From: Lateolabrax maculatus
Lineage: Eukaryota; Chordata; Actinopteri; Acropomatiformes; Lateolabracidae
Direction of reading: 5' to 3'
NCBI GenBank assembly: GCA_031216445.1
Contig: CM062218.1
Location: 5,167,001 to 5,231,000, forward strand
Length of the DNA stretch: 64,000 bases
Made by a program: the position numbers and the translations under genes. The notes under the pieces were generated by a model. The model was not told where the DNA came from. It saw only the letters and a program-made list of their open reading frames with translations, and made no database searches. Below, one piece after another: positions 10,243-25,200 of the stretch; positions within the stretch are counted from its first letter, which is position 1; every line of letters starts with the position of its first letter.

Positions 10243-13200
10243 CCTGTTATGCAAATTCATGCTTTACAATCAGTTTCTTTGTTTGAAAAGCTCAGCCAAC
10301 ATTTGGAAATTGGCTTGTAGTAGTGAGGGCTGAAGGCGCTTTATCCTGTTAACGGGCGTGCAATTGGGATTAACTACAAATGAGAGTTCACTCTCATAAC
10401 AAGCGCGCTTGAGCCACTTCTGAAAAACCAAAGTTCAAGAGTGGAATTTGTAATGAAGATTTGAGCCCTCGAGTCAGTAACTTCCAATGTTCTAATTTTA
10501 AGTTTGAGCACTCGGGGAACCCAGCCAACCCTTGGCTCGTGTTGTAAGGATACCGGTAATAAACTGACTCATAAACCAGATATATTTATGCAGTCACACT
10601 GAAGTCGGGCTTCTCAGCATCACATCACCTTCTTCAATCAGACAATCGTAGACACTGATTTAGAAATACTAGTTTGAATTAGCATTTTATTGATAAAATA
10701 AAGACAAATATCCCCTTCCTAAAGCACAATGTAGACCATTTAAATTAATCTGAACCTAACAGTTAATGCTGTGGCCTTTTTATTGGAGCAGATTTTACAG
10801 CTACGTTAGCATCAATACAGCCCGTAATCTTTATAACCATTAACCTTTTATATTTTCTAACTTTAAAAGGATAATGCCAGGATAAATCCTCATTTTTTTA
10901 TTACTGAATTAAGGGCTGTTCTAAATTGTATAGTCAGATACACTCACAGCCCCTCTTAACTTTGCACAAATATTTTACATATGTTTAAGAAATAATGGGG
11001 TAATAAGGGCTGCACAGCTTATTACTAATTAAAGTATTTTTTAGATTATATACAGTCTAATGTAAAGCAGAGGTGATCTTCAGCACGTGCATCAAATAAA
11101 TACTGAATAGCTGTCTTTTGATTTGATTTCAGATTGTTGGGGAAATACATTTTTTTATGCATCGCTGGCGACAGTTTGTTAAAGAGACCAACCTCTGGAT
11201 AAAATATCCCACGTAATTGAAAATACAGAAATGTGAATTCTTTTTTTTTTTCTTTTTTACAGATAGAGGCATAAAGATCTATGGATTCAGTATTTGGCAG
11301 GAACAAGTTGCTGGACAAATTTTTGGTTGGTCTTACTTGTCTATAGCGCCTCCTGGAGGGTCAAAGCTCAAAGTAGAAGTTCAAAGTGTGGAAAGCATAA
11401 TTTACAATCTGAAGAGCTTGTTTCTATGTATTTGAATGTTATTTCTCTCTCAGTTGCATCTTGGCCTTCGCTTTAATTTTGCCAGTTTGAGTTTCTGTAG
11501 GCAGTGGTCTATTTCTGAGAGGTGGCCACACAGATCCTGGCACATCTCCTCTCTTCCTAATCGATCATCACACTCATTAAATGTATATAATGTTCTGTGT
11601 GAAATAATATCTCTACCCTTTTTCCTGAAGAGCATTGTTTTATGTCATAAAAGTCTATTAAATGTGTATGATGTTAATGGTGGTGGTCTTATCATCGTAT
11701 TTGTTGATTCTGTGCCTGCAGCTGCTGTTCAGTGAAGACATGGCGGAGCCTTTCACCGTCCTCCACAGCGTCTCACATGTCCAGGACGGAGCCCACACCA
11801 TGGAGGTCCTGCTGCTCCGCATCCAGAAAGATCAGCAGGAAACCAAAGGAAGTGGATACTCAGTGTCTCTTGAGTGGATCACAGTCGCCAACACTGCAGG
11901 ACATGGTGGGTGGTGCACTGATTATAATTTTGGTAATTGAGCATGAAGTACGATGCAACGAGGGTGCCATACATAATTAGGTCTGAATTAGAATCTAAGT
12001 TTCAAGGATGTCATTTCATTTTTATCTTAAATTTTACAGTATTCATACCCAGTAGGGTAACAGAAATCCTTATTAATTACACCATACTAGGAAGTTAGTC
12101 ATAGTCTGCCATTAATGGGGTTTAATTATTACGTCCCAGATGAGATTAGTGTATTCTGAAGCAAACATTGGCAGGAAGGATTTTCATTAAGATTCTTGGC
12201 ACTTGCTGAGAAAGAAAGAAACCCTGACTAATGATTCAAAGATTGGAAGAACAAAAAATCAGAAGCAGCCTTTGGAGAGTCCCTTCCTCATTTAGTTGGA
12301 TTTAAACATGCAGCCCTTTGATATCTGCGAGCTGTGGAATAATCTTTTGTTGCTTGTTTAGTTTCTCAGTGAGTAAATCTACATGTTGATAATGATAGTC
12401 AGCTATGCCTAGTCTTCACTTTTAATCTAGTTTTACAATTTTGTCAGTCAGCAAGGTTTGAATATATGTAGAGGGGAATTTTTTTATTTATTTTTTTGCA
12501 CAATATGTTTTAATGTAGGGTATCACCAGGATCGATATTCTGAAAATGCCAGTGTCGACTACTCTTAAAAGACTATTTAATCAATATTTGCAAACATGAA
12601 AAAAAAAACGCTTTCATCTGTGATCTTATCAAAGGCTCCTTCCTTAAACCATTACAGTGAGTTGACAAAGGGCTCTGTGAATGTTTGTCTGAAGGATTAG
12701 ATACTGTTGGCAGTAGGTATGAGCCTGTCCTGTCACTGTGTCCGCTGGTTTGACCTGCCGCTGAGTGTCAGGTGAGCAGCTGTCAAATTTGTCTCAACAG
12801 CAAGATCAAAAGAGTCTCATTTCTTTTGTGTCTCACTTTAGGAAAGCTTGTCTTGGAAAACAGTATTACTCGAAATATGTCATTCACTATCTAAAACACA
12901 GGAGAATCTGTCTGTGTGATAAGTTGTTAACGCCTAATTTGAAGCTGATTGACTTTAAAAAATAGTGTAAAAATAAACAAATTATGCTGTTTTTTTAGGG
13001 AGAGTATGACATCTGTCCACAGTAAACAAAAAGTATTTATTTTTCAGATTAGATTGTGTATGTATGGTTTATAAAAATGAAATGATGAGTTGCAGCATGG
13101 CAATACTGCTAAGATACAAACACTAAAAACATCTTAAGTATTGTTAAATAAATAGCTGATTAATTGATTAGTAAATGGTCATAAAATTAATTGGTGGTAA

Positions 13201-16200
13201 TTGATTAATCTAATTAATTGTCAGGTACAAATAAACATTTTGCTGGTTTCAGCTTCTTAAATTTAATGGTCTTTAAATGTAATACCTTTGGGATTTTAAT
13301 CTAATGACCAAAACAAGTACTTTAAAGACATATTTAGACTAAAAGACAATTTAAAAATAGTTTTTAGCTGCAGTGTTTTATTTCTTCCCTTTACATTTCT
13401 GTTGAACCTCTGCTGTAATTAGCTACTTATTAATTTGACTTAAAAGGGTTTTTTTTGGGAGATATTGTGATAATAAGTGGATGATAAGGTGGTTAGAAAG
13501 CACAATTTGGTTCATAGTTAGTTGTCAAATGAACAAAAAATACAGCAATTAATAAAACCATAGAAACAAATACAAAAAATGCACATCATACACATGTTGA
13601 TCTCATCCCTGATAAGCAAAGAAAACTAACCAAAGCAAAACTTCCAAAGAAGAAACCAGGAGACAGCCGCCTCACTTTGACAACAGGTTGCAGACCAGTT
13701 ACATTTTGTTCAAAGAGCTAATAGCTGATGGAATAAAAGACTGTATATTCCTCTTGGGAGGTAAAACCTCCATCCTGATGGAGGCGACTTGAACTCTTTG
13801 TGTACTGGGGGTCCAGTATAATAACCTGAGCTTTCCACACAGCTCTTACATGAAACATGTCGATGTTGTTGTATTTCCTCTTGGTCTCTGTCAGAGTTTA
13901 ATGGACGACAAGATTACTTCACACATTTATCGCTGTATGGTTTCCACATGCAGGTCAGGAGAAGAAGTATGAGGTGAAGAAGAGGAGGGTGCTCAGGGGG
14001 AAGTCGGTGCCTCACTATGCAGCGTTGGAGCCTCAGGGGAAGGGGCTGATGGTGGCGTCGGAGAAACCGTTCGTCTTCACACATGTGGACGGTCGTCCTG
14101 TGGAGCAGCCCGACACACAGCCCATGGAGGTGGAGAAGACAGGTGGGTCAGAGGTGCTGCTGAGAAATCTGCCAGCACACCGCTACAACTTTATTACTGT
14201 GGTTAGGGATTTATGGACCAGCCATTTAATAAACCTTTGAATAAATATGGGCTTCTACATTCTAAAAATACACTAACAAGTATGTGCACACTTGCCACGA
14301 TTAGGGTGTCTTAACCCATAATGAACCCAAACCGATATGTTGCTAATTTCACACCTGTGTTAACATGAACTCTTGTAGATACAGCTCTGTACATGGAAGT
14401 GCATATTATTATTATTATGCTTATATTTCTTACCCTTTGCAAAGAACATTAGTCCAATTTCAGTTGTTTGGCCTTTACACCAGTGCCACTATTAATTTCA
14501 GAGCCTGGCTCTCCGAATGCAGAACTAATTTAGAAAAAGTTGTGATTTCACATCAGAGGATTTGACCCCAAATCTTATTTCCTTTTTTTCCTATTAAGAT
14601 CACAGTTTGAAACAGGCCAGAGAGCGAACCAACCTGTCGCCACACCACTCATTTCGTGTCATTTCTGTGATTATTTCCGGTAAAGATGGAATTACATCTG
14701 CTCAGTTTTCTGTCAAGCAAATATTCACTTCTTCCGCTCATTACCTTTTTAAGAGGCACAAACTGACTAGTTGGATTGTAGTCATAGGAACGCCTGAGCA
14801 GACTGCAGAATATTCCCAATCAGACGGGGGTCTGTCTGAGTACATTGATGTGTTTCCAGGCCATTTATCACTGCTGGTACCGACAGCATGTGTCTGTGAC
14901 ACAACCACAGCGTAATTTTTTTTTCCTCACCAGCAGAGGTGGATTAACGTGTCTGTTTAGTTTAATCAGTGAAAGAGTGAGAATTGGAGAGTTTTGTTTA
15001 GGCCTGCAATTGGTAAATATTATTCATTATATACTTGTTAAATAGTGTGTAATGAGTAATCCATTAACTGTTTAGTTTAAAAATGTCAAAAACAATGCAT
15101 TTTAAATGCATTGCATCTTTCCAAAGGTAAAAAACAGTCTGCTCTAAAGCTCACTAACTATCACATTGTTTCTCATTTGTTTATGCATATAAAAAACTGC
15201 AACAGACCAAGAAATTGTCTGGCACAATGTAGTGCTATGTGTTAGAAATAGCCATGCTACCCCATGTTTGCTGTATTTATGCTTAACTATGCCAACCATC
15301 CGCTGGCTGTAGCTTCATATTTAATCAACATAGGTGAGAGTGAGATCAAACTTCTCATCTAACCACCTGCAAAAAACACAAATGTGCTAGTTTCCCCAAA
15401 ATGTTGAACAATTCTTTTTAATTGACTAAATCTTTAAGCTGTTATTATGACTTGTTTCAAACTTAGATTCCTGATGTGGCTGTATTTCTTTGTATTTCTT
15501 ATGCACTCACTCTATAACCATATCATCGGCGTGGCCTGTGCCTGAACTGAACCTGTTTTTACACTCAGTTATACTCACAACCTCTTAACAAGCAGACAGC
15601 CACCCTCTTTTTCGAAAGATATAAAAAACCTTTAGTGACCGTGTGTGTGTGTTGATGGTGCAGAAGCAGAATAATGGCAGCTTTTTAACCAATCCTTTTA
15701 TCGGCGCTCTGCTTTCTCCTTTTGGAGAGTGGATTAGATGTCAAGAGAGGAGGCATCTTCAAACAGCAGGAGAGATGTAGGTGACTTAATGGTGCTCTTA
15801 TGAAGAAGAGGTGCAGATATGCTTATAGTGTGTGTGTGTGTGTGTGTGTGTGTATGTATATACACACTGTAAAAATAGTGAAGGCATCCAAATGAATGGT
15901 TGTTAAAGTCTCTGAAATATGATTTAAATTGTCACAGGACACCAAAAACACTCATATAGATAAATACATGTACAGTGTGACTATGGATAACTTCTGTAAG
16001 TGGATAGTTTTGAAATTTGCTGTGAATTCAGGGTTGCCATTATGTGTGTCTGCTCAGCAGTTTGGCCAACAGAGAAGTTCAAATAGAGAGGAGCGACGAG
16101 AAGATTGGGAAATGAAATGAAAGATTTGGCAGCTCCCCTCTCTCCTTCTCATTACTGTCTTTGTTGATTTTGCCGACAACAAAAGGTGATAATGAACATG

Positions 16201-19200
16201 TCTCAGTTCCTCACATCTCTGCCAGATATGGAGCAGGTCTGCTGGTTAGAGCATCATAATTGGACCAATTTCAGGGCTCAGGCTTTGCCAGTAATCACAG
16301 AGTGTTGTATATGAAAGATCTGGCACAGAGTTCTCTCTATAGGAGTTTATTTATGAGAAAATTGGCTCAGAGTAGTTGGTGTATAAATCAGATGATTCAT
16401 CTCAGGGTAATGTTCCCCTTCTGTCTAATCTAAATATCCTCCATATAGTTCTTCAATTGTATTTTTAATCATGGCTATAATGCCCGCCTGGATCAAAGCA
16501 TCTCTTATTTTGTTTTATTTACAGCTGAATGTACAATATTTTAACTATTTTTAAGAGTAGAAAACAAAGGTCAGTATGCTGTGTCTATGATGAGAAAATA
16601 AACTTTTTTTTGCACATTTTTTTTCACTAGAGTACCTCCTGTTTAAGGACTATTGAAATTAAATAAATAAATAAAAAATGATCCTTTATATATGTATAAG
16701 TGCCAACACAACAATGTAAAAATACTCCATTACAAGTAAAAGTCCTGCTTTCAAAATCTTATTTAAGTAAAAGTACAGAGGTTTTACCAGCTAAATGTAC
16801 CTAAAGATTACTAATATATTTTATATGACATTATTAGATTGTTAATAATGATGCATCAATGTGTAAGAACTATATTAATGTTGTGGCTTCTTTAAGTGGA
16901 GTGAGTTTTAACTTCTTTATTTACCATTAGTAGTTTAGTCCAGTGGTTCCCAACCTTCTGATACACAAATCTGTATTTTTACTTTTTGGATGTTTATGCA
17001 AATTGCTTTTAAAAAAAAAAAAAAAAAAAGTTGATAATTTTACCTGTTTGAGCCTGAAACAATTTTAGAAGTTAAGTGGGGAATTCAGTCTGTGAACAAC
17101 TCCAACTAGAGACCCAGATCACATGTTTGATATTTTTGACAATGTATTGTATTTTATATGTATATGTTTTTGTTTAAAATATTAATTTGTAAAGTAACCA
17201 TTAACTATAGCTGTCAGATGAACGTAGCGCAGTAAAATAACAATATTTCCCTCTGAAATGTAGTAGTTGTAGGAGAGTTGATCCAATGGAACCTGAAGTA
17301 CTTGAGTATTGGTAATTTGACTCCTCACAGCAATGCATACTAATTCAGATGAATATAATGTGCCTCTCTGATATCTTCTGTTTGGTAGTTTAGGGACGTG
17401 AGTCTTAAAATTAAAATCCCTGGTCTTCTGTGCACCTGGTGCTGACCATATGTTATTAGAAAAATACTGAGCAGTATTTTGAATTGAGTTTGGATTCTTA
17501 TCCATGCTTCCCAGCCGGGGAAGTGAGGTGGACTGTTGAGTGATGGGATCACTGCTTGCCAGCTACATTACAGGGAGGAGGACACCATTCACCTGAGGCT
17601 AGAACATCTGAAGCCTGAAATAAAATTATGTATGAATCTTCTTCTGATCAGCAATGTATGAAAGGGACTTTGTTGATGAAAGGATTCAGAGGGACTTTGT
17701 TTTATAAATCTTTATCAGTGAACAACCTCTGGCATGTTCTTGTGATTCAAGCGCAAGGCCGAAAAATTGTTTAGGCTCAGATTAGTGATGGGATTTTTTG
17801 CTCCATGTATGATTATGCGTTCGGCAGCCAAAGTCATTTTATGAAGCATCTGTGGACTGTTAGAGAGATGTTAAAGAAGGACACGAGTCCTGCTGTTCAT
17901 ACATTTTCCAGCAAGGCTTTTAACAAACATGGCCTGCTGACTTCCGCTTCAATCGGGGTATACATCTGTTCCCACCATTGCCAGCAGCATTTAGAAGCCA
18001 ACTCTCTCTGTGACGACTCATTTTCTGTTTCATTATGGCGTACCACACAGTATAGGTGTTGTCATTGACTGCTAAAAAAATGATTTGATTGCGGATCACA
18101 GCATGTTCACAGGCCATTCGAGGTGCTGAGTCAGAGGCAACAGAAAGTTGGCATCTTAACAATGTGGGCAATGGTGAGAACAGATTTGTTCCTTGGTAAG
18201 AAGGAGCAGAAATGCAGCTTTCATGTTTGTGAAAAAGGTCTTTAAAGGAAGTGGTTGAGTGCCAATGCCTGAACTAATTCAGTGTTGTTTTTAAAATGCT
18301 CGTAACTGAAACTTATAATTAATGCTTTGGATATCCCTTCCGCAACTAGAAAGCACTCAGAGAAAGAATACCTCCTCCAATGCTGCACAGCCCTGTGCAA
18401 TTTGTCTTATTCAATTAACAGAAAAGTTTTAAATCCACATCTGGATCTGGACAAAAAAAACACATATAAAGTAGCAGTGATACATGATCATGGGATAAAC
18501 AGTATGTGCCAGATTTTTTAATTTAAGTAAGAGCAGGATCTCATGAGAGAGTCTTATTTACCACATCAACATGGGAAAATCATTATTAAAAAAAAGTCAT
18601 GAATCAGCACCTGGCTTGGATCCACACCAAAAACAGCTAATGTGTTCCTTGGCCGATCGCCTAACATTGCACTAAATTTAATTGAGATCTATGTACAGGT
18701 CTTTGTGATGTCATTCTCACCAGCAGATAATTAGGACTAAAACCTTTCCTATACATTTTAAGCAGAGGTATACATTACAGCAATTTGGTGTCACTGGTTT
18801 GCATATACTGTAAATCTTAAGCAATTATAGGCCCTGCAAACTTATTTCTCTTTTTTGTCTGTTTTTTAACTTTAACTTTGATAGTTATGAATATTTCATG
18901 TTAGAAAGAAATACTTAATATTTTAGGGGCTTTAATGCTAGAAGATAATTTATTTGTTTATGAAATGGGCAAAAACGGTCACTGTTTTTTAATGTTGCTT
19001 CCATGAGCTCATTCCAATCTTACAATTTTTCTTCATATTTAAAACCATGTAAGCATTTTAAATTTTCTTTACAGTACGTGCATATCCATATTACTGTGTG
19101 AATTTTACCCATCCTCCTAGCAGTCATACATTATACAGAAGACCTAAGATTGTCGCTTGCATTTAGAGTGATTTACAATAGAGGCTGAAGAAATTCAAGC

Positions 19201-22200
19201 TTTCAATGGAAAAAAATGGAAAGAACTAATACGTGGTGCTACTTTGACAGTAGGTCTAAAGAAATAAATATGCAAAATGGATTTTTGTACTTGACATTGG
19301 ATGTTTCACTTTAATCAATGAGTGCTTTGTGTACAGTAAACCTTAATCTGAAAGTAAATCAGTAAAAAAAGATTTTTTTACAGATACATTTGTGCAAGCA
19401 GCTCAACAAAATGTGAAAAAGGTTTCGGGGTGTAACTGGATATTTCTGCACAACACTGAAGGTTAAATTGTGTCAAATTGCACAGGAGAATTGGCTTAAT
19501 AGCTCCACTGTGAGCTAGTCCCCCCTTGTGGTATGATAATTTATTTAATTTAAAATGTCCCATCTGCAATGTCACTGAATATTCAGCAGAAATTCCCTTC
19601 AATTCCTGCACCGTATTAGATGTTTTATGTATGATTCAGTAACAGCACAGGTCTGTCATTAACTCACCACCATATATTTCTCTCCTATTTGAATACAGAT
19701 CCCATTTACTTCTGGCAGCAGACAGCGGAGGACATCACGGTGTGTGTGCGCATGCCCGAGGGTGTCACCAAAGAGGAGGTGCAGTTCAGACTGACGGCAG
19801 ACAACATCTGCATCGGAGTTCAGGGTTTCCCTCCTTTGCTGGAAGGCCAGCTGTACGCATCCGTAGACACCGAGGCCAGCGCCTGGATCATCAAAAATGT
19901 CAAAAGGTTCGCATCCTGGAATGTGCAAAGTTGTTGTTTGTATCTCCAGCCTGGTTTCTCCTGTATGTTCACTTTCATTCACAGCCACATATCAAAACCA
20001 TCTCACATACTGTATATAGCCTGCACCCGATGAATCTCAGAAGAGAGATTCATTCACCACTCCAGGGATTTAAGAGATCTGACACATATTAACGGTTTGG
20101 ATTTTAAGTCAGATTAGTTCACGTGCCATCATAATGTATTAATTAATTAATTTATTTACATTTTTTAATCTTTTTGGAATGTTCTAGAAAAGTACAAGGA
20201 AGTCGTTTTCTTCAGTCCCACTAACCCATGACAGCACATTTTATGTAGTCGTACATCCACTCATTTCAGGTGTTGTGGTATTAGTTGTAGTGGAGAATAT
20301 TTTTCATCTATTGTGTGATTTGGCCAAGTTATACAGTCCAGAAATTCAGGTCTTTTAAAAGGATTATTAAAATGAAAAAAAGGTTTTGATGCGGTGCAAT
20401 GCATGTAGTAATAGGGTTGTTTTCTTTATTGCCCAGAAAAGTATTCAGCTGCCTTTCAGGGATTAATATATTCATCATGTATTATTTTTTACAACACAAG
20501 ATCACAAGGTGTGTGGCTAGGATTTTCTTTACACTGAGCAACAGAACCTCTCAGTAAATTGGCACCTTATTTCATGTCCTTGTGACCCGGGCTACAGCGT
20601 CCTCGTAGGGTCTCTCAAGGCAAATTGGTCCCAGGCAATGAGCCAGACCCAGAGTGATTCAAGAAGCCTTACACATTAAATCAACACCACTGGGAAAGAG
20701 TCACCCCGCCCCGAACAGGGAGACTGGGACAAACTCCTGTAGCCACTCCTTGGGAGTTGAGCTTCCAGGCAAACATCAGACAAATGGGGAAGGGAAGGCT
20801 GTTTACAGCGGGGGAGGAGAACTGCTGACCTTGACTGGAGGATATAGTTGGTCAGTAAAGGGAGAACTTTAAGAAACTTCTGAAACTGACCGACATGCCC
20901 TCTGTAGAGGAGGCAGAAGAAGACGACTTCAGGTGCAGCCAGGAGATATTTCGCCGGCCGGAATGTACTCACGTGGTTAACATCACTTTGTGGTGTGTTT
21001 ACAGGTGCGACATAACAGATTGCTGACCACACCCAAACACGCCAATCAGAGGAAAGAACAGGCTTCAACTGGCTTTTCATTTACTATTTAACCTCTGTTA
21101 TTGTCTAAGCACTCACAGTAGCCAGGCTGCATCCCTCCTTCTCTGCTGCTTGTATTATTTCGCCATACAGTCAAAAATACAAAAATTGGAGATCCTCGCA
21201 ATTTCCTCATAGAAAGACCTTTTATTTAGGGTAACGCCTTGCTTACCTCACTGGGTGTAGTCATTGAGGTGTTTAAAAAGCTCTGTTGTGGCTGAAGGTC
21301 GGGTACAGTGCGTGTCACCAAAGGGTGTACTCCAGTTATTGCAATATATTGCAGAACTGGAACTAATGAACAACACATTCAGGTGGAGATGTTGGTGGTT
21401 ACGGAACAGTAGATCAGCTTTTTTTCTACATCCACTGTGATTCAGTGTTGCAAAACAGTAAAACATAAAAAAGGCAGAGGGGGTTGAATACATTTCATTA
21501 GAAATGGATCTATCAATGCAGTCGTCAATATAAGGTTGAGTCATATCCCCCACTTTAAGACCTTTCATCCGTATCTCTGTTAGCTCTCCATCTCTGCTTC
21601 CTGTTTCTTCAATACAAGTCCTCCAGTGCTCCATTCGGTGTAAAAACATGTTACATAGCTTGTTTGTTAGGTCTCTGATAATCCTTGATGCGTTTAAAGG
21701 ATCTTGTGTGTGTGTGAGAGAGCGAGAGTATGCCTGCGTCTGTCTGCCTCTGTCCTGTTGTTGTGTGCAGAAAGAAAAATCTAAAAATAATATGTAATAC
21801 GGATGAGGAACTGAGGTAGACATGAGTTTTGATCCTGCAAGTTTGTATTCTTTGAGCTTATCCCTGCTTATCTAGCAAAGATAAATTTTTACCGTCATTT
21901 GGGGCTTGGTGAGCGACCCTTTCTCTTCGTCTGCATATCTGCCGTATGCATCTAGATGCCCTTTTAAGCTGTGAATATCTCAGAAAATCACACCTCGTGT
22001 TTTTTCCATAGATAAAAAAAGGACGTGGTAGCCAAACAAAATATAAAGCAGATTTTTTTTTTTGTTTGTTTGATTGTTTTATATGGAAATCTAGCTGGGG
22101 AAAGTGTGTATGTCTGTCTCTGTGTGTGTGTATGGATGCAGACTGCATCTAGATGGCCTTTTACAATGTAAATACCTAGAAAAAAACACTCCTGTTGTTT

Positions 22201-25200
22201 GTATTGAGCATGTTTTTCCATACCAATGGGTTATGCTCTTTATAGACAGACAGCTGAGCCTCCTCCTGCTCTCCTCTGTCCGGAACTGAATTAAGAAGCT
22301 GCCCCTTGTGTCCCTTTCATATCTTTTCATTGTTGCCCGAATATAAATGTGTTTTATAACATCCAGCAGTACAATAGAGTATGAATGATATTGGCTTCTG
22401 AAGGCCCATGTTCGCATCCTTAGACTGAAGCTGCAACATGTATCCAACATGTCACATTGAGGGAGTAGGTTGCCTCTTTTCATAAAAAGAAAAATCCTCA
22501 AATTAAAAGGAATTAAGGTTTTTCCCTAAAACACTATTGTAATTAAATGTTGATTCGATGGCAGCAAATCTCTTTATTTAACCTTTCATCTCTCCTCCCT
22601 CTTTTTATGAGCAAAGAACAATGTAGAAAACATTTATGTAGCAGGCATCTAACCTTTAGCCGTCACTAACCATGGCTGTATCTGGTTAACATGACAAACT
22701 TCACTATAAGCTGTAGCTAATTAACAATACTTCCATAATGGGTAAAATTAAATTTTTGGATTTTGTCTAATTGGCTGAATAGAAACACTGGCTGTGCACC
22801 AAAGATCATTTGTGAGGGTAAGAAACTCCACCAGTGTGCGATCGTGAGTGGACTGTGTGTTTTTACAGTTCAACATGACCACCAAAGTGGTGACTGTGAC
22901 CGTTTCAGGGCAATTTCAGGTGAATCACCCAGTTAAACTTTTATGAGGAAAGACTAGGGGGAAAAAAGCAAAAGTTATAAAATTATTACAGTTAAACTAA
23001 TTCAAAATTGTTTATAGACAAAATGATCCAGTCAACTTGTCAGATCACATGTTTCTAACAGTTTGTACATGTGATGCTGTGTACTGTGATGCAGTTTAAA
23101 CGGCACATTGTGCCTTTTCAATATTCAGCCCTATTCAGTGGACCAAAATGCACTGGAGAGTACATGATACATTCAATACCAGAAAACACGTAAAATCACC
23201 AACATACAATATTTCATTGTGCATGTCCTCGTCTAATGGAAAGCTGCAAATGGTGCGCTATGACTAAGTATATTCATATACTAATGTGAGATTAAATCGC
23301 TCTGGGCAAAATGCACATTTGCAAACATATGTATAACAAGGAGGAAAATGCTATTCTCATATTATTCAAATTTATTCATATTATACCTTGAACCATGAAC
23401 ACTAATCCCCATTGCCATCATTTAGTGAAACACTGAGAGTAGATGATCATGCTCACGTGTTCTTGTATTAAATTCATTGTGGACCTTTCAGTTAAACTGG
23501 ATCGAGTGTATAGATTTCATGTGCAGAAAGACAGAATAACATTATGCAGACTCCACAGCTGCAACCAATGAATAGCATATGATCTGAAGGGGTTTGTGCA
23601 GATATTCTCAGTATTGAATGTAATTAATGTCCAATTGTCAAAATTAACCATGTAGAAACAACAACTGATGGTTACATTTATTAGATTATCATAACTAGTT
23701 CTGCACTTAACAATTATTTTAGTTACAGAATAATTGGCTGATTATTTCTCAGTTAATTATTTGGTCTATAAAACTGTGAAAAATGGCCTATTATAATATC
23801 TGTGAGCTCAAAACTCAATCTAAGGCTGCATGATATTGGTAGACCATAATATTGCAGTTATAGATCACAACTTTAGTCTAATCATCAGTACAAAAACATA
23901 TTGCATAGTGGACAATTTAACTCAGCACAGGGTCACATTTTTAGGCTTCTACCTCTCAGATAAAATAATTGCTGCTACTAGTGACTTAAAAATCAAGCTT
24001 GATCTTTTTCTTTTTTTTGTACCATCTTCCTTAATTTATTCTGCTGCTCAACTTCAAACACTTCTCACTTGCTAATGAAGAACATAATTTGTGTCAAAGC
24101 CATATCGGCCACCGTCCTGTCAGCCTGGGTAACTCTTCAAGTTCTCCTCTGACCTTTCTCATCAAAACTGCATCTTAGCCCACTAGACTGCTCCTGATTG
24201 GATGTTTACTGGTTGATTGCATCATTCTCATTCTAAGTACACCGTTCGCTCGGTAGTTCATAAAAATCAGGCTCTCAGGCAATTTCTGACATTGTGGATC
24301 CAGAGCTTTTGGCTGTTGGCTGCTTGAAGCAGCTTGCCAAGTGCGACATTTAGGAAAACAAAAAGTAAGCTTTCAGACATGTCTGCATGACAGCGCACTT
24401 AAGAGTTTATCATTTACATATATAGGACTCATTGATCATCAGCACTGAGAAGGAACATGTGTTTATTTGTTTGTTTGTGTGTGTTTGAATATGAATGTGT
24501 CCACAGCCTGGAGGTGACCCTGCAGAAGCGCAGTGAGGGACCGATGTGGCCGGAGCTGGTGATGGGTGACAGGAGAGGAGAGTACGTGATCAGCGACGAG
24601 CAAGCTGCCCTCATCCACGAGAGGCTGACATACCTCACATCCGAGGACTTGGTAGGCTCACTCTTTATGCTGATAACTAATACTGAATGTTATTGACAGT
24701 CTCTGGACAGCATCCCATGCATGAAAATACCCCAAACTTTGGTAGCCGCGTCCTGTCTAAAATTATGCACTATGAAGTGAGGGGCCAGTTTTCCTGATGG
24801 AAGCATAATTTTTTGCATTTTTGCATACCAATTTACATAAATCTTTGTAGGAAGCGTCCTAAGAAATTATTAGATGATTGTCCAGATTAAAGCGTTACCA
24901 GATTTTGATATGGACAAAATCTACAAAGTCTACGGCACATAGTTTATTTAATTTTATATCACAATATCAATATATATGGTGATATATAGAAACTCAATTG
25001 GGAAATTGTTGATAAATAAAATAACAAGATGAAAATATCCAGAGAATGAAATACCAAGCAATTCAAGGTATTTCATCATAATAAAACAACCAATTATTAC
25101 CCTTAAGCAGTTTAACGGCTATCGATATATATCTTGTTTTAAACGGTATGGCAAAATCTCTGACAGTTAATATTCTACAGTATATAACGTCATAGTGCCC

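Larger units (their letters stand above)
14143..19698 (+). other. nudcd1 intron 5
   Basis: A 5.6-kb intron. It holds a GT microsatellite (15829-15853), a rearranged fish repeat (15125-15400) and a long repeat copy (16715-17330). No coding exon or RNA gene is recognised. Confidence 0.75.
19907..24506 (+). other. nudcd1 intron 6
   Basis: A 4.6-kb intron containing a LINE fragment (20582-20932), a 191-codon minus-strand ORF of unknown meaning (21248-21823), a locally duplicated segment (21940-22012 and 22138-22222) and a hAT-like patch (23695-23800). Confidence 0.75.
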
